64,000 nucleotides of DNA, from assembly GCA_022706885.1 (NCBI GenBank), contig JAKJBR010000001.1, positions 124,001 through 188,000 of the forward strand, in the 5' to 3' direction. Numbering within the stretch: position 1 is the stretch's first letter; each line of letters opens with the position of its first letter. Positions 16,543 through 25,346 of this stretch are shown in pieces. Origin of the DNA: DUPQ01 sp022706885 (GTDB lineage: Bacteria; Bacillota; Clostridia; DUPQ01). The notes beneath the pieces were generated by a model that was given only the letters and a program-made list of their open reading frames with translations, did no database searches and was not told the DNA's origin. The position numbers and the translations under genes are program-made.

Positions 16543-17622
16543 CTATTTACACTTCTTGAATACCCATTCTCTTTGAACATGGAAAGAAACAAAGAATAAT
16601 ATTGCATCCACCCCTATTTTAATCAATGTGATTATTATTTCTTTTTCGGCAGGGATAATCAAGGAAAGTAAAGTTACAAGACCTGCCGATGCAAGCATAA
16701 CGGATACGGATAATACATAGTATTTGATAAGACACTTTTTATAATCACACTTATGTTTGAAAACCGAACTCTTATTGAAATTGAAATTAAAAAACGAGGA
16801 TAACGCTCTGGCTATTACCGTACTTATAAGAATCCTTGTATTCTCTACATAATTTGCAAATATCAACAAAGACACATAGAAAACAATGTTGTCCAAAAGG
16901 AAAGATATTATTGAACTTAGCATGAACTTGAATATGAGCCTGTATATCCTGAAAGCATCTCGAACCGCCTTGAAATGCGACCCTACATTTTTATCCTCAT
17001 ATACGGTAGTTATTTCCACTTCCTTAAACGGAATACCTTCGGGTTTCATCTCTAAAAGCATATTGGTTTCATATTCAAAACGATCACCCTCAACTGAAAG
17101 AAGGAAAGGAATAAGTTTTACGGGAAATACTCTCAATCCGGTTTGTGTGTCGTTAATATTTATTCCGCATCCCGTTTTGAAAACAAAGGAAGTTATCTTG
17201 TTTCCCAAAAAGCTTTTCGGGGGAACATCCGGTTGATGGAAATTCCTTGCTCCCAATATAACCGTTTTGTCATCGGTCATGTGCTGCGAACATTTCAATA
17301 TGTCTTCAGGAAGATGCTGTCCGTCCGCATCCGCTGTGACTACACCTTTAATATCTTTGTTCCGCTGCTGAATATATGAAAAGGCTGTTTTAAGAGCAGC
17401 TCCTTTTCCTTTATTCACTTCATGCTTTAACAGAGTGCACTGTTCCGTAGAAGATACTTCATCGAATATACCGTCATACTCCGGACCGCTTCCGTCATTT
17501 ACCACTATAATATCGGAAAAGCCTTGTTCAATTAATCCCGAAACCGTCGTAAGAAGTTTCTGTGAGGGGTTTAATGACGGTATAACTGCGGTTATTCCAA
17601 GACCGTTATCTTTAAATGTCAT
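16543..17622 (-). CDS. GT2 glycosyltransferase fused to GtrA-like flippase domain
   Basis: The 359-residue protein has an N-terminal GT-A domain of the dolichol-phosphate-mannose synthase type: ITAVIPSLNPSQKLL, VVNDGSGPEYD, VTADADGQHLPEDIL (DxD-like), TGLRVFPV and FEYETNMLLE. The C-terminal part from about residue 225 has four membrane spans matching GtrA (FFNFNFNKSSVFK, FHVQREWVFK). Such pairs make and translocate polyprenyl-phosphate sugars; here both steps are on one chain. SD AAGGAG precedes ATG 17622. It is the last gene of a three-gene minus-strand operon starting at 20096. Confidence 0.88.
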   Translation of the reverse strand: MTFKDNGLGITAVIPSLNPSQKLLTTVSGLIEQGFSDIIVVNDGSGPEYDGIFDEVSSTEQCTLLKHEVNKGKGAALKTAFSYIQQRNKDIKGVVTADADGQHLPEDILKCSQHMTDDKTVILGARNFHQPDVPPKSFLGNKITSFVFKTGCGININDTQTGLRVFPVKLIPFLLSVEGDRFEYETNMLLEMKPEGIPFKEVEITTVYEDKNVGSHFKAVRDAFRIYRLIFKFMLSSIISFLLDNIVFYVSLLIFANYVENTRILISTVIARALSSFFNFNFNKSSVFKHKCDYKKCLIKYYVLSVSVMLASAGLVTLLSLIIPAEKEIIITLIKIGVDAILFFVSFHVQREWVFKKCK

Positions 17623-17637
17623 GATTATACTCCTTAT

Positions 17638-19050
17638 TTATTCCGATAGCATCTCCGCTACTTTCCACTTATTATTATACAGTATAAACACCAGGTCAAA
17701 CGAATCTTCCAGATATCGCGTTTCATAGTATGTTTTATGTATTGCACTGAAAGACATAGTGCATGTGAAACATGTTTCACTTACCGGACGGAAATCAATA
17801 ACTTTAAGATACTTATACTCCAAAGTGGAACCCATTACCCAGTACAGGCTTGCACATGCCGACTTAAGCCTGGACTGTAAAACACTGCCTTCAACAAGAT
17901 ATGCGTTTAATGTGGGGAAATATCCCCATATATCGCCTGTGGCGTTGACGGTAAAATTAATATATGTTTTGGCAAAATTCAGAGCATGCTGTTCGTGAGT
18001 GTTTTTCAGCTGCTCGTCTGCGGGGTAGTGATAGAATATATTCTTGCTATCGGAGGCCTTCGTTACCTCCAAAGACTTTCCGTTTACATCATAACATTCA
18101 ATATCCGGTTCATAATACAAATCCTCCGCTGAGTATGTGTTTAACAAAGGAACCTGCGAGTATGTCGTTATATTCTCATACCCGGGATAATATGCTTCAC
18201 CGTTTTCAATATACTTTTCCGTAAGTAATACTCCGTTTATATAAACCTTAACCTCTTTCGGAGCGGTGACTTTATATGAATAAGTTTCTTTTATAACTAA
18301 AGGGTAGGCATACTCGTTTTCCGTTTTGTTAAGTTCTAAAGGCAACCCCTTGTCGTCTTTAGCCGTTACTTCCGCCTCCAGGTATATACCCGGTATCTCA
18401 TATTTCTTTCCCGTAGGTCGTTTATCAAAAGGCTGATTGACATCTTCAAAACCTGTATATGCTACGGCATTGTCCGTGATATATGATTCACCCACTTTTA
18501 TATTATTGACATACACATCGGCATATTCCGGTACCGTTATACTTAATGTTTTTTGCTCAGGTAAAAGCACCCAATCCAAAACGGTAAAGCTTGCGGTCTG
18601 CCAAAGATTGAAGCCGTATTTTGCGGAATTATCACCCTTGCTTGTCAGCACAACTTTACCTAAATCTGCCGAGTCGGTATAGATTATGTAGACCGGTGAT
18701 GTGTCGGCATATTGCCCCGGCATCTTACGGTATTTATACTCTTCATTCTTAAGAAGTGAAAAGTATAATTGATTAATGACTGTGTTTTCCTCTTCAAATT
18801 CCGATACTTCAATCTTCTTGTTTTCAGCCATCAGGGCTCTTACGGTATCGTCATTGACGGTAGAGATAAACTCGTTCATATAGTTTTCCGGTCGGGATAT
18901 TTCATAGGACTTTATATATTGCCAGAAGAAAACCAAACCGACAAACACCGCAACAAGAAAGCATATTGAATATATAATCAAGCCTTTTACGAATTTACTC
19001 TTGGGTTTTCCCGCATTGTCTTTATTATGCATAACTGCTTTATCTCTCAT
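17638..19050 (-). CDS. membrane-anchored protein with duplicated PEGA-like domains
   Basis: The 470-residue protein has a basic cytoplasmic start, one membrane span (residues about 24-44) and a large external part. Two related units of about 90 residues are visible: 'VPEYADVYVNNIKVGESYI' and 'APKEVKVYINGVLLTEKYI', each followed by AYTGFED or AYYPGYEN and ending in a YPLV or YHYP stretch. The VYVNG pattern resembles PEGA/TcaA-like surface domains. The C-terminal 110 residues resemble an NTF2-like fold. ATG 19050 follows the upstream stop by two bases with SD AAGGTG. The function is unknown; an envelope role is inferred from the operon. Confidence 0.7.
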   Translation of the reverse strand: MRDKAVMHNKDNAGKPKSKFVKGLIIYSICFLVAVFVGLVFFWQYIKSYEISRPENYMNEFISTVNDDTVRALMAENKKIEVSEFEEENTVINQLYFSLLKNEEYKYRKMPGQYADTSPVYIIYTDSADLGKVVLTSKGDNSAKYGFNLWQTASFTVLDWVLLPEQKTLSITVPEYADVYVNNIKVGESYITDNAVAYTGFEDVNQPFDKRPTGKKYEIPGIYLEAEVTAKDDKGLPLELNKTENEYAYPLVIKETYSYKVTAPKEVKVYINGVLLTEKYIENGEAYYPGYENITTYSQVPLLNTYSAEDLYYEPDIECYDVNGKSLEVTKASDSKNIFYHYPADEQLKNTHEQHALNFAKTYINFTVNATGDIWGYFPTLNAYLVEGSVLQSRLKSACASLYWVMGSTLEYKYLKVIDFRPVSETCFTCTMSFSAIHKTYYETRYLEDSFDLVFILYNNKWKVAEMLSE

Positions 19051-19052
19051 AA

Positions 19053-20096
19053 TCACCTTACCAAAAATGAAGTGGGAAGAGCCCTCGGACCGGTTACCGA
19101 TGCACAGACATTGAGTACCTCACCCTCATAAATCATAAGTGTTGAGGAGCCGCCGTCTAAATTGGAAGCGTTGACTGCTCCGAAATCCAGCATAATATCC
19201 GCTAAGTCGGCATATGTGGCGCCCAGGGAGTTCATGCGTCTGCCGTCAACCACCAGCATCAGAACCGCTCCGTCGGCACGTTGTCCGATTGCCGTTCGGG
19301 GATTTAATCCGCTTATGAGGTCTTTTTCAAAACTCTGCACTTTTCCGTTTATAATCAAAGGGGGTCCGAAACTGACCGCCCACTGTATCTTGGCATCCAT
19401 TGCCTCCTGTGTGGTCATCATGCCTACATGCAATATACCCTTATCATCAAAGGCGGAGACATTCAGTTTTACATCGGGGTCACCCCAGACTACTTCACCG
19501 TTACATATAACCATACCGTCGGGAGTGCCTTCATGACCGCCTCCCAAGGGATCATAGAAACCGCCCGCATTGATACCGGCAACGGCATCATACTTTTCCA
19601 CCATTTCCGTAAGCTTTAAGCCTTTTCCTCCCAATTCGTCGGGAGTTCCCACAAATACTCTTAAGGGATCTTTTACTATAAGCATAACCGCTTCATAAAG
19701 GCTTCCCTTTATTCTGACAACCTCTATATCTTTTTCCTCCGGAACGGTATCTGTAATATCGGTATCCTCCCCCGAAGGAGGTAATGAAGAGGTAGGTGTG
19801 GGTATTTCAATTAAGGAGGTATCGGTTTTTTCTTTCGGTTCTTCTACAATCTCCGAAACAGTAAGGGTTGCAAGCTCTTCATCCGACAGATATATGTCGG
19901 CCAGAAAGCCTACAGCACTTGTTTCTCTTACCGACAGCACAAACAGTTTTTTTGCGGTAGGAGAAGGGCCTTTTACCAATACATATATAACTCCCAGCAG
20001 AGCCACAACTATTAAAGCTAAAGTGGTAAAGAAAACAGCCAGAGTTTTCAATATTACTGAAACCGCCCTTTTTGCAGCACCGAGTTTGTTTGTCAT
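19053..20096 (-). CDS. phosphodiester glycosidase (NAGPA/DUF2233) family, membrane-anchored
   Basis: The 347-residue protein has one N-terminal membrane span, then a Pro/Thr/Glu-rich linker (about residues 85-120) and a C-terminal NAGPA domain. The domain is marked by AVAGINAGGFYDP, HEGTPDGMVICNGEV, LNPRTAIGQ and ASNLDGGSSTLMIYEGEV. Family members cleave N-acetylglucosamine 1-phosphodiesters, and bacterial homologues are linked to exopolysaccharide or teichoic-acid metabolism. SD AAGGAGA precedes ATG 20096. It is the first gene of the minus-strand envelope operon and diverges from the PIG-L lipoprotein gene. Confidence 0.85.
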   Translation of the reverse strand: MTNKLGAAKRAVSVILKTLAVFFTTLALIVVALLGVIYVLVKGPSPTAKKLFVLSVRETSAVGFLADIYLSDEELATLTVSEIVEEPKEKTDTSLIEIPTPTSSLPPSGEDTDITDTVPEEKDIEVVRIKGSLYEAVMLIVKDPLRVFVGTPDELGGKGLKLTEMVEKYDAVAGINAGGFYDPLGGGHEGTPDGMVICNGEVVWGDPDVKLNVSAFDDKGILHVGMMTTQEAMDAKIQWAVSFGPPLIINGKVQSFEKDLISGLNPRTAIGQRADGAVLMLVVDGRRMNSLGATYADLADIMLDFGAVNASNLDGGSSTLMIYEGEVLNVCASVTGPRALPTSFLVR

Positions 20097-20130
20097 AACA
20101 AGTCTCCTTACTTACCCTTCATATATTATA

Positions 20131-20164
20131 TTCACAAAGAGAGGAATTTCCAATATAATATTGG
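20131..20164 (+). promoter_or_regulatory. promoter with 15-bp palindrome over -10
   Basis: TTCACA (20131-20136), a 17-base spacer and TATAAT (20154-20159) form a good sigma-A promoter toward the PIG-L gene. The -10 sits at the centre of a perfect 15-bp palindrome CCAATATAATATTGG (20150-20164). A dimeric regulator bound there would occlude the promoter. Confidence 0.55.
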
Positions 20165-20227
20165 TGCCGTTAAGGGGATATGCGGCAAAGAAAAGAAAGG
20201 TATTGTTATATAAAGTATAGTTGTCTT

Positions 20228-21535
20228 ATGAAAAGGAAAGCATATAAATTGCTTATATTGATTATAGTTGCAGCTCTGTTGCTTATGCTGTGCGGTTGTG
20301 CCGAACCGGTTATTTCTCCGAGCGAGACAACAGTAGTTTTACCATCACCCACACCCACACCGACACCCACACCTACAGTTATACCGGAAACGGAAACACC
20401 GTCTGCAACACCCGAACCGACTCCCGAGCCTACAGAAGAGATAAAACCCGATGCGGAGGATATAACCAAGAAGGTGTATGTAAGTGTTGACGGGCATTAT
20501 TCCGACAAGCTTTCCGATTACAGTTTCTATTCCAAACACAAACTTAACAAAGGATCAAAAATAGAGATATCGTCTTATGAAAAGATGCACTCTTTATACA
20601 TAATATGGGACAGAATACCTGGAGAATGGACGCTTAATATAGGTGATGAAAAATTGACGTGCGGAAAGAACGGATTTATACATGAATATATAGAGCTGCC
20701 GTGCGGTTGCACAAGAATAAGTATTGAGTTGACAAACGATGGTGCAACAATATGTGATGTCTATGTTTTCACATACGGCAATCTTCCCGGATGGGTACAG
20801 ATATGGAATCCTCCGTATGAAGATGCCGATATGCTGCTGATACCCACTCATGCCGATGATGAACATCTGTACTTCGGAGGTATGATGCCGTATTATGCCG
20901 GACAGTTACAATACAAAGTCCAGATTGCATATCTTACAAACCATTGGGGAGAACCGTACAGGCCTCATGAGTTGCTGAACGGATTATGGACCGTAGGCAT
21001 GACCGCATACCCTGTTATAAGTGAATTTGAAGATAAATATTGTTCAAATCTGGAACATGCCAAAAGCGTATATCCTATGGAGGATGTGCTGAATTTCCAG
21101 GTGGAGCTTTTAAGAAGATTCAAACCGGAAGTGGTGATAGGACATGACTTAAAAGGTGAGTACGGTCACGGAGCTCATATGTTGAATGCATATGCCCTTA
21201 CTTTAGCGGTGGAATATGCCGCAGACAGTACAAAATATGTGTCATCGTATGAAAAATACGGTGTATGGGATACTCCGAAACTGTATCTTCATTTATATGA
21301 GGAAAACAAGATTTTAATGAACTGGGATATTCCGCTGGAGCGATTCAACGGGCTTACAGCATTTGAAATGGCCGTACAAGGCTATGACTGTCATAAGAGT
21401 CAGCACATATGGTCCTTTGCCGTAAGACAGGGTGAAAGTCAGTACGATTGCAGATGGTTCGGATTGTACAGAAGTCTTGTCGGTCCGGATGTGGAGAAGA
21501 ATGATGTGTTTGAGAATATATTATCGGGAAAGTAA
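20228..21535 (+). CDS. PIG-L family deacetylase lipoprotein
   Basis: About 435 residues. A lipoprotein signal peptide (MKRKAYKLLILIIVAALLL, lipobox MLCGC) is followed by a Pro-Thr repeat linker of about 45 residues (PTPTPTPTPT...), a small beta domain, and a C-terminal PIG-L-type deacetylase from about residue 200. IPTHADDEHLYFGGMMPYYA contains the zinc-binding AHxDDE-like motif (here THADDE), with the distal GHGAHML. It probably deacetylates an N-acetylglucosamine-containing surface glycan. ATG 20228 is chosen for signal-peptide geometry, though it lacks an SD. ATG 20180 has AAGGGG but only two bases of spacing. Confidence 0.8.
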   Translation: MKRKAYKLLILIIVAALLLMLCGCAEPVISPSETTVVLPSPTPTPTPTPTVIPETETPSATPEPTPEPTEEIKPDAEDITKKVYVSVDGHYSDKLSDYSFYSKHKLNKGSKIEISSYEKMHSLYIIWDRIPGEWTLNIGDEKLTCGKNGFIHEYIELPCGCTRISIELTNDGATICDVYVFTYGNLPGWVQIWNPPYEDADMLLIPTHADDEHLYFGGMMPYYAGQLQYKVQIAYLTNHWGEPYRPHELLNGLWTVGMTAYPVISEFEDKYCSNLEHAKSVYPMEDVLNFQVELLRRFKPEVVIGHDLKGEYGHGAHMLNAYALTLAVEYAADSTKYVSSYEKYGVWDTPKLYLHLYEENKILMNWDIPLERFNGLTAFEMAVQGYDCHKSQHIWSFAVRQGESQYDCRWFGLYRSLVGPDVEKNDVFENILSGK

Positions 21536-21621
21536 ATATCGGTAACACTCGATTTTATAGCGCTTATTGTAACTAAAATATTAGTAAAAATGAACTTTTA
21601 ATGAACTTTTCCTGCAAAGCG

Positions 21622-21649
21622 TTGACATAAATGCCTGTTATGATAGTAT
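21622..21649 (+). promoter_or_regulatory. promoter upstream of 35-residue membrane peptide
   Basis: TTGACA (21622-21627) is followed after 16 bases by TAGTAT (21644-21649). Two direct copies of ATGAACTTTT lie just upstream (about 21590-21610). Confidence 0.4.
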
Positions 21650-21738
21650 CAAACATATTAAAACAATCAAAATATTAACAGAAGCAATATAAGGCTTTAA
21701 GTCCGTGTATATATTTTATTAAACCGAGAGGTGAGATA

Positions 21739-21846
21739 ATGGAAGCTAAAAAACCCAAAGTCAAAGCAAGAATAGCAGTATTCATAATTGTCGCTATCCT
21801 TATAGTTGCAGCGGCAGTGTTTCTGTTTTTGTTGCTGGGAAGATAA
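21739..21846 (+). CDS. 35-residue single-span membrane peptide
   Basis: ATG 21739 is preceded by GAGAGGTGAG, an unusually good SD, and encodes MEAKKPKVKARIAVFIIVAI followed by more hydrophobic residues, ending LLLGR. The layout is a basic N-terminus and one membrane helix of about 23 residues. The promoter and SD argue for a real expressed microprotein. No family is recognised; regulatory or envelope-complex roles are possible. Confidence 0.6.
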   Translation: MEAKKPKVKARIAVFIIVAILIVAAAVFLFLLLGR

Positions 21847-21908
21847 AGATCCGTTCCTGCATGAAAGACGGAAAGCTTGTTCCGGAAGAAAAAACCGATT
21901 GAGTGTTA

Positions 21909-24110
21909 TTAATTCTCCAACAACTTGATAAACTGCTGCTTGTTGACCGCTTCTTTTTCCTTTAACGTATTTGTTGCTTTTATAACTCTCTCCCTATGTT
22001 TAAAACTCTCTTCCATTGCATTAATAACGGAGTGTTCCGTTACATCGGAAAGTTCCAAGCATGCCGAGCTTTCTATATAGTTCATGAAACCCGATACTTT
22101 TACATCATAGGATATTCCCACTACGGGAACATAATTTGCGGCTGCGAATATCAATGCGTGAAGTCTCATTGCTACAACCTGTTCCATCTTTGACATGAAT
22201 GCCACTACCTGCTCGGTGGGATATTTATTGCGAATTAAATAGTAAGGTGTATCTAACAGTTCCGCCGTCTTTTCCGACACAGATAAATCCTTGGGATATT
22301 CCATAGGGAAGAATATTGTGGTAAATCCGTATTTGTTATACATATGCTCGCAGGCTTTTGCAACGGCTTCATTCCTGTTGAAGTTTTTCCAGCTTCTAAG
22401 TGCCAGACAGATGTATTTTCCGTCTGCGGGTATATCTTCCGAAATGAATATCTTATGGGTGTTGCTTTTATCGGCGGTCAGGTTTATTGCGGGGTCTGCG
22501 GAAACGGTGATTTGAGGTTTTGTTACTCCTAAAGATTGCAACTCTTTTTCCGACATATGATCGCGTACCGTTATTACATCCACATAGTTATCAATTATCT
22601 TTCCCGACAGCTTTCTGTTGAACGGTCTGGATACAGGCCCTATTCCGCAGCCGAACATTATAACCTTACAGCCCAGTTTCTTGGCAAGATAAAGAGTAAA
22701 GGTGTAGAAGAAAAGCGATCTTGATGATGTCACATCCTGAATAAGGGAACCTCCTCCGCTTACAAATATCTTGGATTTTCTTAACAGGAAAAACAGCTTT
22801 ATAACATTAAAGGTGTATATGGTCTGAACTCTGTCGATTGCTCTTTCTTTTTTAGGCCTTAAGGTCATTACACATATATCCATATCCGGATCTATATTCC
22901 TCATACTGGATAAGGTTGTGTATTTTATTGCCTCATCACCGGCATTACCTCGCCCGTATGCTCCGCATATAACTACCTTGTTGCGCTCCTTTTCGTTAAA
23001 GTGTTTGAGTATAAGCGAATAGATATCTTCCTGTTTATTCTTCATTGCCTTTAGCGAGAAGTTGGCTTTTGTATGCTCATAGGAAGCTTTTTGCATGGTT
23101 ATGCGTTTATTCTTGTCTTTTGACAGTTGATACAGATAATTGCCTAATGTCTCATAATCCTTGGGCTCGAAAATGTATCCGGTAACTTTCTGGTCAATCA
23201 GTGAAGATGCTCCTCCCACATTACTGGAAACGGGGATGGCTCCCGCCCGGATTCCTTCGGTTAAAGAGTAAGGGAAAGTTTCGCTAAGTGAGGATATTAC
23301 ATCAATGTCTATTACACTGAAAAAGCTGTCCACATCGTCTATCCAGCCCAAAAAGTGCACCTTTTCACTTACACCCAGTTGATTTGCCAAATCCGTAAGT
23401 TTTTGCTTTTCTTCGCCGTCTCCGCCGATAAGAAGACGCATATTAGAATTATCGGCATGAGCTTTTGCAAAGCCTTTTATAAGGGTGGGTATATCCTTTA
23501 TTTTGGTAAGACGTGCCGCTATCCCTATAATCAACTCGTCGGGATTATACGGTATGCCATATTGTTCAAAATATTCCTGCCTGGATATCTTAGGCATTTC
23601 TTTTTCAAAATCAATGCCGTTGTATATGGAAAACATGTTATATGCCTCAAAGCCTCTGGATATCAGGGTTCTTGCAAACTGTTCGGTAACGGCAATGTGA
23701 AACTTTATTATTCTCAAAGCCAATGTATTGAACAGACCTATAGTGGCCTGTTTGAACAAGTTATGCATATAGTCTTTTCTGTAATCGGAGTGTATAGTGG
23801 TGGTAACACACGCATTTCTGTGCCTTTTAAGAAAAAGTCCCATCATGTTGGCTTTGGCTCCGTGACAGTGAACTATGTCCGGTTTAAATTTGTCATATTC
23901 AATAAAAAGGGCATGAATATCTTTGAGAAGGAAAGCACTTTTAATTTCCGTCACATCAATGCCTTCGGCTTTGGCGCTTTCGGCAAAATCTCCGTATCGG
24001 AAAGATACCAGTTTAAGAGTATTGGTACGGGAAAGCTCTTTTGCCAAAGAGATTATATGGGTTTTTGCTCCTCCTATATCACCGCCGCCGGCAAGATGCA
24101 TTATCTTCAT
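21909..24110 (-). CDS. GT4 glycosyltransferase fused to CsaB-type pyruvyl transferase
   Basis: The 733-residue protein has two parts. Residues 1-375 are a GT-B, GT4-family glycosyltransferase (MHLAGGGDIGGAKTHI, PDIVHCHGAKANMMG, GIAARLTKIKDIPTL, SSLSETFPYSLTEGIRAG). Residues about 378-733 are a polysaccharide pyruvyl transferase (VVICGAYGRGNAGDEAI, VSGGGSLIQDVTSSRS, VSADPAINL, AMRLHALIFAA). CsaB-type enzymes add ketal pyruvate to secondary cell-wall polysaccharide, which anchors SLH-domain proteins. An SLH protein is encoded at 31525, so the two fit functionally. ATG 24110 is 7 bases after the upstream aminopeptidase stop. Confidence 0.85.
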   Translation of the reverse strand: MKIMHLAGGGDIGGAKTHIISLAKELSRTNTLKLVSFRYGDFAESAKAEGIDVTEIKSAFLLKDIHALFIEYDKFKPDIVHCHGAKANMMGLFLKRHRNACVTTTIHSDYRKDYMHNLFKQATIGLFNTLALRIIKFHIAVTEQFARTLISRGFEAYNMFSIYNGIDFEKEMPKISRQEYFEQYGIPYNPDELIIGIAARLTKIKDIPTLIKGFAKAHADNSNMRLLIGGDGEEKQKLTDLANQLGVSEKVHFLGWIDDVDSFFSVIDIDVISSLSETFPYSLTEGIRAGAIPVSSNVGGASSLIDQKVTGYIFEPKDYETLGNYLYQLSKDKNKRITMQKASYEHTKANFSLKAMKNKQEDIYSLILKHFNEKERNKVVICGAYGRGNAGDEAIKYTTLSSMRNIDPDMDICVMTLRPKKERAIDRVQTIYTFNVIKLFFLLRKSKIFVSGGGSLIQDVTSSRSLFFYTFTLYLAKKLGCKVIMFGCGIGPVSRPFNRKLSGKIIDNYVDVITVRDHMSEKELQSLGVTKPQITVSADPAINLTADKSNTHKIFISEDIPADGKYICLALRSWKNFNRNEAVAKACEHMYNKYGFTTIFFPMEYPKDLSVSEKTAELLDTPYYLIRNKYPTEQVVAFMSKMEQVVAMRLHALIFAAANYVPVVGISYDVKVSGFMNYIESSACLELSDVTEHSVINAMEESFKHRERVIKATNTLKEKEAVNKQQFIKLLEN

Positions 24111-24117
24111 AAAGTCC

Positions 24118-25227
24118 TCACTTTAAGTTTTCGGGGTTAAGACAGTGAAGTTCTTCCACCGTGAATATACCGTTTTTGCGTATTAACCTGTCATCAAACA
24201 TGATTTCTCCTCCGCCGTACTGTTCGGTCTGTATGCACACCAAATCCCAATGAATGGCGGAATCATTGCCGTTGGGTGCTTCGTCATAGCAGGCACCGGG
24301 GGTAAAATGGAAAGATCCGCATATCTTTTCATCAAACAAAGTGTCTTTCATGGGATCTAATATATACGGATTTACACCTATTGCAAACTCACCTACATAC
24401 CTTGCGCCTTCGTCGGTATCTAATATCTTGTTTAAATGCTCGGTATAGTTGGCTGTAGCTTTTACAATTTTACCTTTTTCAAATTCCAGACGGATATTTT
24501 CAAATGTCTTACCTTCACTGACCGAAGGAGTGTTAAAGGTTACATAACCGTTTACCGAGTCTTTTACCGGAGCGGTAAATACTTCTCCGTCGGGTATATT
24601 CATTTCACCGGCACATTTTATAGCGGGAATATTCTTTATGGAAAAAGTCAAATCGGTACCTTCTCCCTTTATATGCACTTTATCGGTTTTGTTCATAAGT
24701 TCCACCAGATTATCCATTGCGTCACTCATTTTTTGATAATCCAGCGTACATACATCGTAATAGAAATCGGTAAACTTTTCGGTATTCATTCCGGCAAGCT
24801 GAGCCATGGACTCATTGGGGTACCGCAGCACACACCACTTTGTATATTTGACTCTTCGGTCAAAGGAAGGCTTCAATATTTTAGATGCCAGGGACAGTTT
24901 TTCCGAAGGAACGGTACTTATCTCATATATGTTTTTACTTGCCCGTATGGCTATATATGCATCCATCTTCTTCATGAAGTTCAGGTCCCGCTCGTTCATT
25001 ATTTCCAGCTGCTCTTCCGTTATATGCTCATACAGTTTCGGGGACAGGGACGAGTCGGATATCTGTACAAAAGGCAGAGCTTTTGCCTGATATGCCTTTT
25101 CCACCAGCCTCTTAACCAGGTCGTTATCGATCTCGGAGACGGAAATGAGTATCTTCTCTCCTTCTTTAAGTCTGCAGGAATAGTTGATTAATAAATCTGC
25201 CAGTTTTTCGTTTCTCGGATCTTTCAT
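24118..25227 (-). CDS. M29 family (thermophilic-type) aminopeptidase
   Basis: From ATG 25227 the protein has 369 residues, the usual family length. It begins RNEKLADLLINYSCRLKEGEKILI, a canonical M29 start. The metal-site region is present: CAGEMNIPDGEVFTAPV (Glu ligands), and near the C-terminus HFTPGACYDEAPNGNDSAIHWDLV with the catalytic His/Asp. It is a cytoplasmic metallo-exopeptidase releasing N-terminal residues from peptides. The open frame extends 21 codons further upstream through hydrophobic AT-rich codons with no SD; ATG 25227 is preceded by a purine run. Confidence 0.85.
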   Translation of the reverse strand: MKDPRNEKLADLLINYSCRLKEGEKILISVSEIDNDLVKRLVEKAYQAKALPFVQISDSSLSPKLYEHITEEQLEIMNERDLNFMKKMDAYIAIRASKNIYEISTVPSEKLSLASKILKPSFDRRVKYTKWCVLRYPNESMAQLAGMNTEKFTDFYYDVCTLDYQKMSDAMDNLVELMNKTDKVHIKGEGTDLTFSIKNIPAIKCAGEMNIPDGEVFTAPVKDSVNGYVTFNTPSVSEGKTFENIRLEFEKGKIVKATANYTEHLNKILDTDEGARYVGEFAIGVNPYILDPMKDTLFDEKICGSFHFTPGACYDEAPNGNDSAIHWDLVCIQTEQYGGGEIMFDDRLIRKNGIFTVEELHCLNPENLK

Positions 25228-25346
25228 TTTTTCTTCTTTCTTATCAACAAAATATATTTGAATATATATTATCATAAAACATAACATCATTGATTGTAAA
25301 TAAGGCGAGTATCCATTAAACTTAACATAGCAGGAGGTATTTGCGC

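Noticed and set aside
16326..16607. 93-codon minus-strand frame as a gene
   Set aside because: It merges a duplicated GtrA fragment with unrelated sequence and lacks a start signal; it is recorded as pseudogene fragments.
20339..20440. Short ACACCC/ACACCG repeats as a regulatory or microsatellite element
   Set aside because: They encode the Pro-Thr linker of the PIG-L lipoprotein and are explained by protein composition.
23355..24140. 261-codon plus-strand frame
   Set aside because: Antisense to the GT4 domain; no ribosome binding site or family signal.
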